Positions 54,301-60,995 of a stretch of DNA of 64,000 nucleotides are shown piece after piece. The notes under the pieces are model-generated. The model did no database searches. It worked only from the letters and a program-made list of their open reading frames with translations, and was not told where the DNA came from. The stretch comes from Mesaphorura yosii (Eukaryota > Arthropoda > Collembola > Poduromorpha > Tullbergiidae): positions 124,001 to 188,000 of the forward strand of contig WIXG01000050.1 of NCBI GenBank assembly GCA_009869945.1, read 5' to 3'. Both the position numbers and the translations under genes were made by a program. Within the stretch, counting starts at the first letter, position 1, and each line of letters starts with the position of its first letter.

Positions 54301-57300
54301 TTTCTTCGGATTCTCTGATTAAAGATGTGCAGACCAATTATTACGTTTTACACTTCATTAAATAAGCCAACAGATCATCAGTCAATCACTTCGGTTGGTA
54401 AACAGATTAAGAACTTCTAATTCATCCGCAAATGTATGCGAGTATTTCACTGTTACTCGAACTTTCAAGATTCAGCTGCCGATAAGAACTTGAAACTGGA
54501 TTTATGCCAGTGCAGTGTTTTCGTCAAATTCATTTGGTCAATTTATTGCCCGGAATGATCTGTCCATAATTGGCCTTTGTTAACAACCACAATTAACAGC
54601 AACATTACAGCACTAAACAATGCAGCGAGCACCATAAAAAATCAATCATGACAATAAATCTGATTCCGGTTTTATCTTGAGATCATTGCATCCTAAAATG
54701 GACTCAAAACACCATTTTTGTACATAAACTCTGGCCTCGCGGACATAAATTCACAAAACGCTTGTCAAACTTTGCTTGGATTTGCATAGCAATTTGTCCA
54801 GGTTCCAGAAACTCTTAGTTTAAAATTACGATTATGTGCAAAGTCGTGGTGAATGTCGGCTTCATTTCACAAAATCACGCGTTCACATGCACATATTCAA
54901 TCAGCTACCAAAAGTTCTCGCAAGCTCACATCTAATTTGTAATATTTAGAAACCGGAAACTTGTACTATACTCAGCACGCGAATGTTTTGAATTAGCACA
55001 TATCACCTGGAAAAATGAAACGGCTGAACGCAGTTTTCAGTTCGCCGATTAATTTCGCAAAGCCTCATAGTCAACTAGTCAAAAAGACAATTTTACAACC
55101 AGCACGAGTGCAATGCAACCGCTGACGTAATTTTCACTTAAAACACGTTGCTTGCTCAAAGACTGTTTGTTCACGAATGAGTGAAGCACCCTGCTCGGTC
55201 TCACGTAGGCTTCACAAGATTATTGATGTCAAATGCTTGCAAATTGTAAATTCCATCTTGCCTCAACGGATCACATGAAAACACTTTCAATTTAGCACTC
55301 TAGTGGCTCAAGAAAACGACGGAGCTGTCGCAGAGGCCCACTCTGCAACTGTCATTTCCAAATGAATTGCTATTCACTCCTGAATGTCACAGGCGTCTGT
55401 CCACGCCACGCATTGTTTATTAATTGAAAAGCAGATACAGCCAGTCTTCAATTCAATTCACCTTTTGCTATCGAATCAACTTGCCTTGCGTCTTGTCTGC
55501 ACAGTACTGCACAAAGGAAAGAGGAGATGATGACAAATTCAGGCACACAAACAACAATATTCGGCAAAGATATTTCAAGGTCTCAGAGAATTTCTCAACT
55601 GACGCCAGTAAAAATGTTGCATTCTTCTCTGTACGATTAATTCTCTTTTAAATACTTGTTAACTTGTGCAATTCTGATTTCGTACTAAGGAAAATCTTTA
55701 ACTATGTACAATGCACTAGGAACATGACAAGCTTGGCACACAATGAACGCTTGAGTATAATAATGCAATAATGCACAACAAGTTCACATAGGCTGAGAAT
55801 ATGAAGCCTCGCGTTCTCGCTTTATTGACTTCACCTGTTCGTAAGCAAGTTTCAAGTTGTACTGTGATTGTAGTAGCAGATTGCATACAAGAAGAAGCAA
55901 AATGCAACTTTTCCTTCTATCATTATGAACAGAAGAAATGTTAATTTATCGTTACGTAATTTACTGCAATAGAATGCAACTGCACAACAGACAACAGAAG
56001 AACGTCTTTAGTGCTCGAGACTTGATTTCAAGCTTGAGAGCATTTAAGATTCCCTTTTTGTTAGCTCGAGTTGAGTAAATTAAATTTCTGGAAGCTCATT
56101 GTGCATTGTCTTACTTATGATAATCATCACATCAGCGCTTTCAGCGCACTTAATTTCCAATTCACATTCACATCCTCCAAGAGCCACAGCCAGAAGCTAA
56201 TCAGCCTGGTTCAAATCGCTTTAACGTGACTTTGTCTCGAAGACGTTAAGCCCAAGCCTCCAAATGCTTCAAAAAATGCGAAACAATAAAATTATACATG
56301 CAAATTAGAATTTTCTATTCTCTGGAGCCAGGCGCTTCATGCTATCGCAGCAATGCATTTGCATTGTTGAGCAGTTATTGTTGCAATACTCGGTCTTGGT
56401 CGACGGAGCCTCGTGTAATGAACAAATTAACGAGTTGACAATTCAAACAATACAAACAATCCACACGATGGCACGACCAAACCAATATTTTAGGCAACCA
56501 CTCTGCAACTTGAGTCATCAAGCACATATCCGTCGTAAAAGGAATAATGACGAAACTCATTAAGACAAGATAAATATAAATGACACTGTTAGAAGTGGGA
56601 ATGGTCGTAGCAGGCAATGACAACTTCTTGGTTAAAGTATGCCATCAAGTCAGTACCATTTTCACTGTTGTGTTGACATTAAATTATGCTGTCTGCTGAT
56701 GTGTACGTATGTTTACTCAACTTAAATGGCAATTATGCAATGCGTGTAATGCTTCTGAGCTTGTCTAGCCCTAACTGATCAGTCTAGGTCTAGACGAATC
56801 AGTGTTTGCCAAATACAGGAATTAAAATCAAATCAGTAACGCCGGAGCCAAGACGAAGGCACATATTGGCAATTAAAAGGAGAGGTTAAGAAGAGGCAAA
56901 ATATAGCAGGCAAGAAGTGTGTGCGATTAGTTTCACATTCTGGCTGCCGGCTTACCGGTAAATTTCTTTGGCACTGCGTTATCAGCTATTACATTAGTTT
57001 CACACTCTTTGATCTCAGCTGCAACAACATTAAAAATGCATTAACGTAGCTAGATATTAAATTGCTTCATCCGCTGCTTGTGATCTTCACCTTCCCTACA
57101 AATAACGCACGTGAATGTGCGATTCATTCGTGCAAAGTTCAGCCAGCAGGAAGTAATTGGCGAGGTTATGACTCCGACCGGCATCGGCTCACAAACGACT
57201 AACGGCACTTTTCCAATCGCATTTGCCAATTTGCTGAGCTGCCGCTGCGTTTTTGCAGACCGGCAAAAGTCTCTCAGCAGGTGTACATAGAAATATTTAC

Positions 57301-60161
57301 CACCTGCTCTTTCAACCATGGAAAATAAATGCATTTCCAAGTTCATGAGCTATTAACTTCTAGACTTTTCGGCATGGTAAGTTAAATCTAGAGTTTTAAA
57401 GTTCAGTCTTCAAATGAACCCGAAGATTCTCGCTTGTTTGCCATCAAAGCTTCAGGTTGCAGATATGAGCAGGCAAACACTTCGCCGCCTATTCGATATT
57501 TTCTAACCTTCAGTCATAGACATCCTTTAGTACAAGTTACGTTGAGTTACACAGAGTTGACTGTACTTTACGAACCGGAACACGAACAAGGTCATGCACA
57601 ACAATGATAGCAATGGAAGTAATGATCTTGAATATTAAGTAATCACTGGATTTATTTCGGCTATTAAAGCCAAGTGTCTAGTTCCTTTTTAACTTACATT
57701 ACTTGCACCGTAGCAGAATATACAAATTGGGCAAAAATCCAAGAGTAAGATTATCTATTCAGTGACACTGTCACCTGTTTGTCACGGTCGATTCTTATGT
57801 GCGTTCATCAGCTAGAGTGACACATTTTAAACTGATACAGCTACCGCATTAAAATGCAAAACGAAAGATGAACAAACGACTCACAGACTACGCACTTGAA
57901 AACGCCGCGATTTGATCACTTAACAATTGACCCAACCATAATTAATAATAGCCGAATAGCCCAAATATTCAAATTGTGGCTCACCTATGGGCTCTCAGCT
58001 GTGCCATCCTTCTCGCAATCCTCCAGTGATGGAATTCGCGCTTGTACATTGTTAATCGCAGTTGCCTCTAAACTTCTCAAAAGAAACACTCACTTGCGAA
58101 TTTTAACTTGTCTCACTCCTGGTTCAGAAATTCTCAACTGAACTGATGGTTAACTAACTAAACAGTGGGTTTATTAAGTTGATGATTGAATGCGAAACGA
58201 ATGACAGGCACGTGCAGCCACGACATAGGACACAGTACACAGTATCACATGCAAAATTCCTGTGAAGCAAGTTATAAAATGTTGAAGCTATTAAAATTGG
58301 TTCATATGATTATTACGTAAAGGCAGTATGGCATAGCATTATTGAGCAGCTTACTACGTCTAGAGTCTGCTCGTGGTCGATTGTCACTCCAATGTCATTG
58401 TCATTAAACTCTGCATTGTGCATCGGACGCGCAGCAGCACGCAACCCAGTCTATATGCTCGAAATTAATGTAGTGCAATTTATTATGCTATGCAATTACA
58501 GATTTGCCTGACAGCTAGCACAACCTTTGGACCCCTTCTCGGAGAACTTCAAGAATTCAAGAACAGCCAGTCAATAAAATACTCACTGCCGACGGTTAAT
58601 TAGAAAGGTGTGAAAATTTATGTAAAGTCCATTCGATATTTATTGCATTGTTACCCCTTCTCCATATTAAACAAGAAACGAGAAAGGTACCGCTCGGACC
58701 CCTGTAACGGTGCATGCAATCATTAAGTAGCGGCACTTCTTTCTTATGGAAATGCCGGTCGGCCCCTTTGTTTCAACCTGCTTCCTTTGAGGTTTTGTCC
58801 GTATAAACCGAGACTACAGAATTTATTGCAAATTACTCTTAGTAATTGAATTCCAGGATTTTTTTTCAGATTGTCTCATCCATTAAAAGCAAGAATCACC
58901 TATTGACATTTTTGTATGCCGTCAGTTTAACGGCAGCATTAATACCACAAAGATACCTTCGACTCTTCGCTACTTGAATAGAAGCGACTTCAGTTACACT
59001 CATTGGCCAATAGTGTTAATAATGGTGTACATGATTGATTTTGCTTTTGCTTAGATACTTCCCTATACTTTTAATCTGCGATGGTGGAAATTGGGCAAAT
59101 CTTGGACTCTCTCTCATATTGCCAGCCGTAAATGCGAATCATTGCGATCTGTATGTCAACGTAATTAACCGACAATGCTAAAGAAAAAAATCAATACCAA
59201 TGACACCATCATTTAAAAGAGCACTTTAAGCTCACCATATTTGGTCAAGTGCCGAGGTATAATTATTTGCACGATGAGAGTTGGCGATAGCATAATCCAA
59301 TTTACTCGGCAGTACAATCAGGAAGTCAACATTATACAATTTATGTAATAACCGTTTTGGCAGACAGTATCGCATAATGAAATGCAATTGACATTTACTT
59401 GGACGCGATCTAAATCCTGAGCCTCCTATGGATGAAATTATGAGAATCCAATAAGGCGATAATACGATGCGGGTATTCGAAAACTAAACTAAACTAAACA
59501 AAGTACTAAACTAAATGGAATTAAAGAAATTGGCAAATTCTTACATTGTCTTTCCATCGTCCACACGTGTCTCATGGAAATGATTTCCGTAATACAAAGA
59601 ATCTTGTGCATTCTCGTCGCTAATCGCGAAAGCATCCGTGTGAAGGAGTTTCGGTCGCATTTTCTCGTTGTTATTGTTGTTGATGTAGCGCCTGCCCAGT
59701 CTGACAGGCCCAGACCCCAATCTTGAGCTCTCATTACCATTTTTCTTGGAGTTGCATGTGTCGTCGTCGTGTTCACCATCTGTGTCTCCATTCTCATCCA
59801 GATTAAGGTCATCATCGTCTCCACCGCCAACGCTTGTGCTGCTGCAGCTTCCAATTCGACCCAATTCACTGGCCAGAATGTCCATGTTCAGATGATGAAC
59901 TTCACACAGTAAAGCGTCTCTCTCATTAGTTACGTTCAGCACTTCTTTCCTGAGTTTGCGGATTTCTTCGGCTTGCTGTCGAACGAGCAGCAATAAACTG
60001 GCCTCACTGCCCGCTCCTGCCACGCCATTGCTTGCACTTCCCGGAGGCAATGCGATGCAGCCTCCTGACAGCGTCGGTGTCAACGTCTTCGTTGCTGTCA
60101 CTAATTGGTGGCTGTACCTCTCAGCCTTTACTGGCGTTGCTGCTCCGTTGATCGATTCCAT
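12114..60161 (-). CDS. IQSEC: IQSEC/BRAG-family Arf guanine-nucleotide exchange factor (schizo/loner homologue), longest confident isoform
   Basis: Exons 60161-59545, 27074-26951, 20645-20557, 18284-18177, 15349-14328, 14252-14147, 14065-13939, 13342-13314, 13225-12949, 12852-12399 and 12316-12114 encode 1051 residues. Every junction agrees in phase. Domains in order: coiled coil (54-100), Ser-rich exon (207-247), IQ motif spanning two exons ([17 protein letters not shown], about 266-285), a long Ser/His/Gln linker, Sec7 (about 612-810, starting [17 protein letters not shown], with [13 protein letters not shown]), and PH (about 830-945, [28 protein letters not shown]). The tail is rich in Ser, Gln and Asn. 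The family activates Arf6 or Arf1 at the plasma membrane, binds calmodulin through IQ, and acts in myoblast fusion (fly loner) and at synapses. Sec7 differs from vertebrate BRAGs in its active loop. The first intron is 32.5 kb. Other first exons are listed separately. Confidence 0.9.
13314..13342 (-). CDS. IQSEC: IQSEC 29-base microexon inside Sec7
   Basis: CTAG acceptor at 13343-13346 and GTAAGT donor at 13313-13308. It encodes RYGVCNPQV plus two bases and joins FSQ on one side and (T)[11 protein letters not shown] on the other. It matches the family's Q-RY-x-V-C-N-P segment exactly in register, so skipping it would both shift the frame and break Sec7. Confidence 0.88.
15350..18176. other. 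IQSEC intron, no exon accepted
   Basis: 2.8 kb. A short GTCGCT hexamer repeat (three copies) lies near 17500-17518. A segment at 16682-16781 has an acceptor, a donor and an open frame, but does not fit the flanking phases. Nothing else was recognised. Confidence 0.5.
18285..20556. other. IQSEC intron between the two halves of the IQ motif
   Basis: 2.3 kb of AT-rich sequence with no recognisable gene. A GTGAGC donor-like site on the minus strand near 19630 has no ATG-opened frame before it. Confidence 0.5.
20557..20645 (-). CDS. IQSEC: IQSEC exon carrying the first half of the IQ motif
   Basis: TTTGCAG acceptor at 20646-20652, GTAAGA donor at 20556-20551. It enters in phase 0 and leaves in phase 2. 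It reads [15 protein letters not shown] and then [13 protein letters not shown], matching the family's MLERKYGG...AARTIQTAFRQ segment. The phase-0 entry matters, because first exons lying between this exon and 26.95 kb must end in phase 0 to join it, and two candidates do. Confidence 0.87.
24452..24748 (-). CDS. IQSEC: Candidate IQSEC alternative first exon, phase 0 (99 codons)
   Basis: An ATG at 24748 opens 99 codons ([20 protein letters not shown]..., with a basic [14 protein letters not shown] stretch in the middle) ending at a consensus donor, CTT|GTAAGT. The exon ends in phase 0, the phase accepted by the next exon in the gene (20645-20557). The product would replace the Ser-rich exon and join straight to the IQ segment. 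No homologue is recognised. The alternative is a chance open frame with a chance donor. Confidence 0.4.
26677..26889 (-). CDS. IQSEC: Candidate IQSEC alternative first exon, phase 0 (71 codons)
   Basis: An ATG at 26889 opens 71 codons ([19 protein letters not shown]..., ending SLHGTNA) to a donor GCG|GTGAGG. It sits just downstream of the Ser-rich exon on the minus strand and ends in phase 0, so it can join only from the IQ exon onward. This is the second case where position and phase agree. The residue mix is hydrophobic and Cys-rich. The family relation is unknown, and chance is not excluded. Confidence 0.35.
26951..27074 (-). CDS. IQSEC: IQSEC common Ser-rich exon, acceptor for the first-exon array
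   Basis: TTTGCAG acceptor at 27075-27081 and GTAAGT donor at 26950-26945. It enters needing one base to complete a codon (phase 2) and leaves in phase 0. The frame reads [12 protein letters not shown], then a Ser run with mixed Ser codons, ending FHDSTE. An internal ATG at 27055-27053 could serve as the start for any transcript with a non-coding first exon. Confidence 0.8.
27247..27290 (-). CDS. IQSEC: Candidate short IQSEC first exon ([14 protein letters not shown])
   Basis: An ATG at 27290 opens 14 codons plus two bases to GC|GTGAGTTTG, a strong donor in phase 2. It lies only 172 bases before the common exon, so the intron would be of normal compact size. The shortness makes chance possible. 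Confidence 0.35.
27707..27738 (-). CDS. IQSEC: Candidate short IQSEC first exon with acylation-like start ([10 protein letters not shown])
   Basis: An ATG at 27738 opens ten codons plus two bases to AA|GTACGT, phase 2. The start MGQNCS fits the N-myristoylation pattern (Gly2, Ser6) with a neighbouring Cys that could be palmitoylated. Such a lipid anchor would suit an Arf6 exchange factor. Evidence is thin because the exon is only 32 bases. Confidence 0.2.
28340..28368 (-). CDS. IQSEC: Candidate short IQSEC first exon (MGSFYCLFL)
   Basis: An ATG at 28368 opens nine codons plus two bases to TC|GTAAGTTTG, a near-perfect donor in phase 2. It is a hydrophobic Met-Gly start. Short enough to be chance. 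Confidence 0.22.
28797..29044 (-). CDS. IQSEC: IQSEC alternative first exon (MSNEQGSS..., 82 codons)
   Basis: An ATG at 29044 opens 82 codons plus two bases, ending in phase 2 at AG|GTATTG, and joins the 27074 exon in frame. The sequence is low-complexity Ser/Thr/Gln/Pro ([20 protein letters not shown]), then a basic [20 protein letters not shown] stretch. Composition and codon use resemble the other IQSEC exons. The full product with the common exons would be 928 residues. The nearest long first exon, only 1.7 kb from the common exon. Confidence 0.62.
31088..31317 (-). CDS. IQSEC: Candidate IQSEC alternative first exon (76 codons)
   Basis: An ATG at 31317 opens 76 codons plus two bases ([18 protein letters not shown]..., later [20 protein letters not shown]) to GT|GTACGT in phase 2. 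The same donor style is used by confident exons in SMCR8, PPWD1 and the 44 kb exon. An aromatic, hydrophobic N-terminus followed by a Trp/Gly-rich stretch. No homologue is known to me. Confidence 0.33.
32031..32242 (-). CDS. IQSEC: Candidate IQSEC first exon with a membrane-helix-like end (70 codons)
   Basis: An ATG at 32242 opens 70 codons plus two bases, ending in phase 2 at CT|GTAAAC, a weaker donor. The frame starts [17 protein letters not shown] and ends with Lys-Thr-Arg followed by a strongly hydrophobic run ([18 protein letters not shown]), typical of a single transmembrane helix. If real, it would give a membrane-tethered exchange factor. The donor is the weak point. Confidence 0.22.
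32455..32597 (-). CDS. IQSEC: Candidate IQSEC alternative first exon ([13 protein letters not shown]..., 47 codons)
   Basis: An ATG at 32597 opens 47 codons plus two bases to GC|GTAAGC in phase 2. The content is polar and protein-like ([20 protein letters not shown]), ending LLQTAEAE. The frame is open 13 codons further upstream without an ATG. The stop lies inside the donor, as phase-2 GTAAG donors require. Confidence 0.42.
34457..34659 (-). CDS. IQSEC: Candidate IQSEC alternative first exon ([14 protein letters not shown]..., 67 codons)
   Basis: An ATG at 34659 opens 67 codons plus two bases to GT|GTAAGC in phase 2. Charged start ([20 protein letters not shown]), a basic middle ([15 protein letters not shown]), end HQSMVLSRA. 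It has the same length and phase as the 53.9 kb exon (203 bases), without visible similarity. Confidence 0.42.
34888..34962 (-). CDS. Candidate first exon in phase 0 ([18 protein letters not shown]...)
   Basis: An ATG at 34962 opens 25 codons to CAA|GTGAGT, a strong donor in phase 0. It could join the IQ exon at 20645 only by skipping the common Ser-rich exon. The vicinal cysteines (LCCETPF) are palmitoylation-like. Alternatively chance. Confidence 0.22.
36483..36598 (-). CDS. IQSEC: IQSEC alternative first exon ([14 protein letters not shown]..., 38 codons)
   Basis: An ATG at 36598 opens 38 codons plus two bases to GA|GTAAGTC, a consensus donor in phase 2. The sequence is protein-like and rich in G/C-ending codons: [20 protein letters not shown], then a Ser/His/Lys stretch ending AFNLE. 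It lies well inside the array. The start is the only ATG in the frame, and a stop (TAG) is seen upstream within 30 bases. Function of this N-terminus unknown. Confidence 0.6.
37239..37276 (-). CDS. IQSEC: Candidate short IQSEC first exon ([12 protein letters not shown])
   Basis: An ATG at 37276 opens 12 codons plus two bases to CA|GTACGT, phase 2. Another Met-Gly start. Too short to separate from chance. Confidence 0.2.
40188..40294. promoter_or_regulatory. Cluster of four TEAD/Scalloped-type CATTCC sites
   Basis: CATTCC or its complement occurs at 40188, 40232, 40269 and 40289, four times in 107 bases, where about 0.05 would be expected. Two lie in a 12-base inverted repeat (GCATTGCATTCC at 40226-40237 and its complement at 40269-40280). 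CATTCC is the core of TEAD (fly Scalloped) sites. An intronic enhancer is plausible but inferred. Confidence 0.35.
40573..40775 (-). CDS. IQSEC: Candidate IQSEC alternative first exon ([14 protein letters not shown]..., 67 codons)
   Basis: An ATG at 40775 opens 67 codons plus two bases to GT|GTAAAC, phase 2 but a weaker donor (no G at +5). The sequence is Trp/Cys-rich ([20 protein letters not shown]) and ends ANEFQII. Protein-like, but graded down for the donor. Confidence 0.28.
43991..44313 (-). CDS. IQSEC: IQSEC alternative first exon ([20 protein letters not shown]..., 107 codons)
   Basis: An ATG at 44313 opens 107 codons plus two bases to AG|GTACGT, phase 2. A hydrophobic start ([20 protein letters not shown]) is followed by an acidic block, a Ser run, a Cys-rich stretch (CGSCRDCNC) and a Ser/Ala-rich end (SCAVSPS). 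Codon choice is GC-richer than the surrounding intron. Joined to the common exons it gives 953 residues. The open frame continues past the donor, so the exon is defined by the donor, not a stop. I recognise no domain. Confidence 0.62.
49788..49831 (-). CDS. IQSEC: Candidate short IQSEC first exon ([14 protein letters not shown])
   Basis: An ATG at 49831 opens 14 codons plus two bases to AA|GTAAGC in phase 2. An acidic, helix-prone peptide. It may be a real short N-terminus or chance. Confidence 0.3.
52344..52564 (-). CDS. IQSEC: Candidate IQSEC alternative first exon ([14 protein letters not shown]..., 73 codons)
   Basis: An ATG at 52564 opens 73 codons plus two bases to AT|GTGAGTCAG, a strong donor in phase 2. 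Basic start, a hydrophobic segment in the middle ([18 protein letters not shown], long enough for a membrane helix) and a polar end ([14 protein letters not shown]). If used, it could place a membrane segment before the IQ/Sec7/PH core. Confidence 0.42.
53721..53923 (-). CDS. IQSEC: IQSEC alternative first exon ([14 protein letters not shown]..., 67 codons)
   Basis: An ATG at 53923 opens 67 codons plus two bases to AG|GTAAGT, a perfect donor in phase 2. A strongly basic start ([18 protein letters not shown]), an acidic middle ([14 protein letters not shown]) and a basic/Tyr end ([12 protein letters not shown]). Joined to the common exons it gives 913 residues. The sequence before the ATG (run of A) is not a good acceptor, which supports a first exon rather than an internal one. 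Confidence 0.62.
56956..57346 (-). CDS. Unassigned two-exon candidate (not in IQSEC phase)
   Basis: An ATG at 57346 opens 85 codons plus one base ([20 protein letters not shown]...) to a possible donor G|GTGAAG at 57090. A 72-base intron ends at a good acceptor (GTTGTTGCAG), and a 63-base exon at 57018-56956 reads [20 protein letters not shown] and ends G|GTAAGC. Both junctions are phase 1, so the piece cannot join the IQSEC common exon. It may belong to a separate minus-strand gene nested in the intron, or be chance. No homologue recognised. Confidence 0.25.
57985..58049 (-). CDS. IQSEC: Candidate IQSEC alternative first exon ([20 protein letters not shown])
   Basis: An ATG at 58049 opens 21 codons plus two bases to AG|GTGAGC, phase 2. 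The peptide is very basic, with His/Trp/Arg and an amphipathic-helix pattern, a plausible membrane-phosphoinositide-binding N-terminus. A short exon, so chance cannot be excluded. Confidence 0.4.
59479..59517. repeat. TTTAG pentamer repeats just downstream of an IQSEC first-exon donor
   Basis: On the minus strand TTTAG occurs five times within 39 bases, 28-66 bases after the donor at 59544. It could be an intronic splicing element for UAG-binding proteins, or a simple repeat. Confidence 0.4.
59545..60161 (-). CDS. IQSEC: IQSEC first exon of the long isoform, with coiled coil (205 codons)
   Basis: The ATG at 60161 has an in-frame TGA 24 bases upstream. The exon ends AT|GTAAGA in phase 2. After a Gly/Ala/Ser region, a coiled coil runs from about 54 to 100 ([20 protein letters not shown]), comparable to the N-terminal coiled coil of vertebrate IQSEC2/3. 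Acidic Asp/Gly-rich and Asn-rich stretches follow, then [12 protein letters not shown], reminiscent of the RRPKLQHS segment of IQSEC1. Confidence 0.75.
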
Positions 60162-60902
60162 CTTGAGATGTTCCAAGAATTCCAAAATTCAGCCAAATTG
60201 ATGGAAAAGCTGGAGGTGTTGTTGTAGTGGCGCTGACACGAAGAAAGGACGATGCAGTTTCTTCCTCCAATGGAATATTTCACAGGTCGAAACCTTGAAC
60301 CTTCTCAACCAAGCTCAAAACTCAAAGAGTAGTCATTACACTGCTTCTGATTATCACATATCCATGTGCCAGGTCTCATGTCTCATAACGCCGACTTCTT
60401 TAAAAGTTAAAACCCCAAGATAAAAGCCTAACGACCAATAAAACTTGAACACAAGGTTAGCCGTTGCCTTTGATTAAAACGTGGTTTAAAATGTTGCATG
60501 ATGCCGGTTAAACTTCCACAGCACAACACAGCAATTATTAATGCACATTTCCTGTGAATGTTAAAGTTCTTATCAAGGGACGGCACGGCGATTAATATCT
60601 TGACTCGTTGACTGTTGATGCTCGTGCCTGATGCGATGCGTTTATGTTCAGGCTGCAACGAAGAAGGGTACACTGGCGCGGGAGACGCGAAGACCATTCC
60701 ATGTTTGTCTAGTGTGCATGTTAATTAACCCCATCTGAAAAACAAGAAACGGTCCTAATTGATCCTTTATTGTACCAGTTCTTTTGCGCCTTCGCCTTCC
60801 AGCAGCAAACTTACATGTAAATGTAACTGTTGGCTCGTTTCTTCTTAAGAATAACAAGTTCTGTTGTACTCAGAAAATGAACCCTTGACGCCTTAAACTT
60901 AC
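60162..60902. other. Upstream of the long IQSEC first exon; possible terminal exon of another gene
   Basis: Likely promoter/5' UTR of the 60.16 kb first exon. On the minus strand an exon could begin at 60708 (ACTAG acceptor) reading KHGMVFASPAPVYPSSLQPE, in phase with the exon at 60903-60995. No good donor or early stop closes it, so it is only noted. Confidence 0.3.
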
Positions 60903-60995
60903 ATGCAGGTGACGATCCCGCTGTGTGCTGCCCGCTCGTGCTATCGTCCTTCCTCAGTTTCTTCACCGGCTGTTCTGGTTTGGCTTTGGGCTTCC
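60903..60995 (-). CDS. Unassigned internal exon, Lys/Pro/Ser-rich
   Basis: A good acceptor (CAATTATTGCAG) and donor (AT|GTAAGT) bound 93 bases with only one open frame: KPKAKPEQPVKKLRKDD, then STSGQHTAGSSPA. It enters and leaves in phase 1, unlike the IQSEC first exons. The GC-rich, polar content looks coding. It is probably an exon of another minus-strand gene entering from the right. The protein family is not recognised. Confidence 0.42.
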
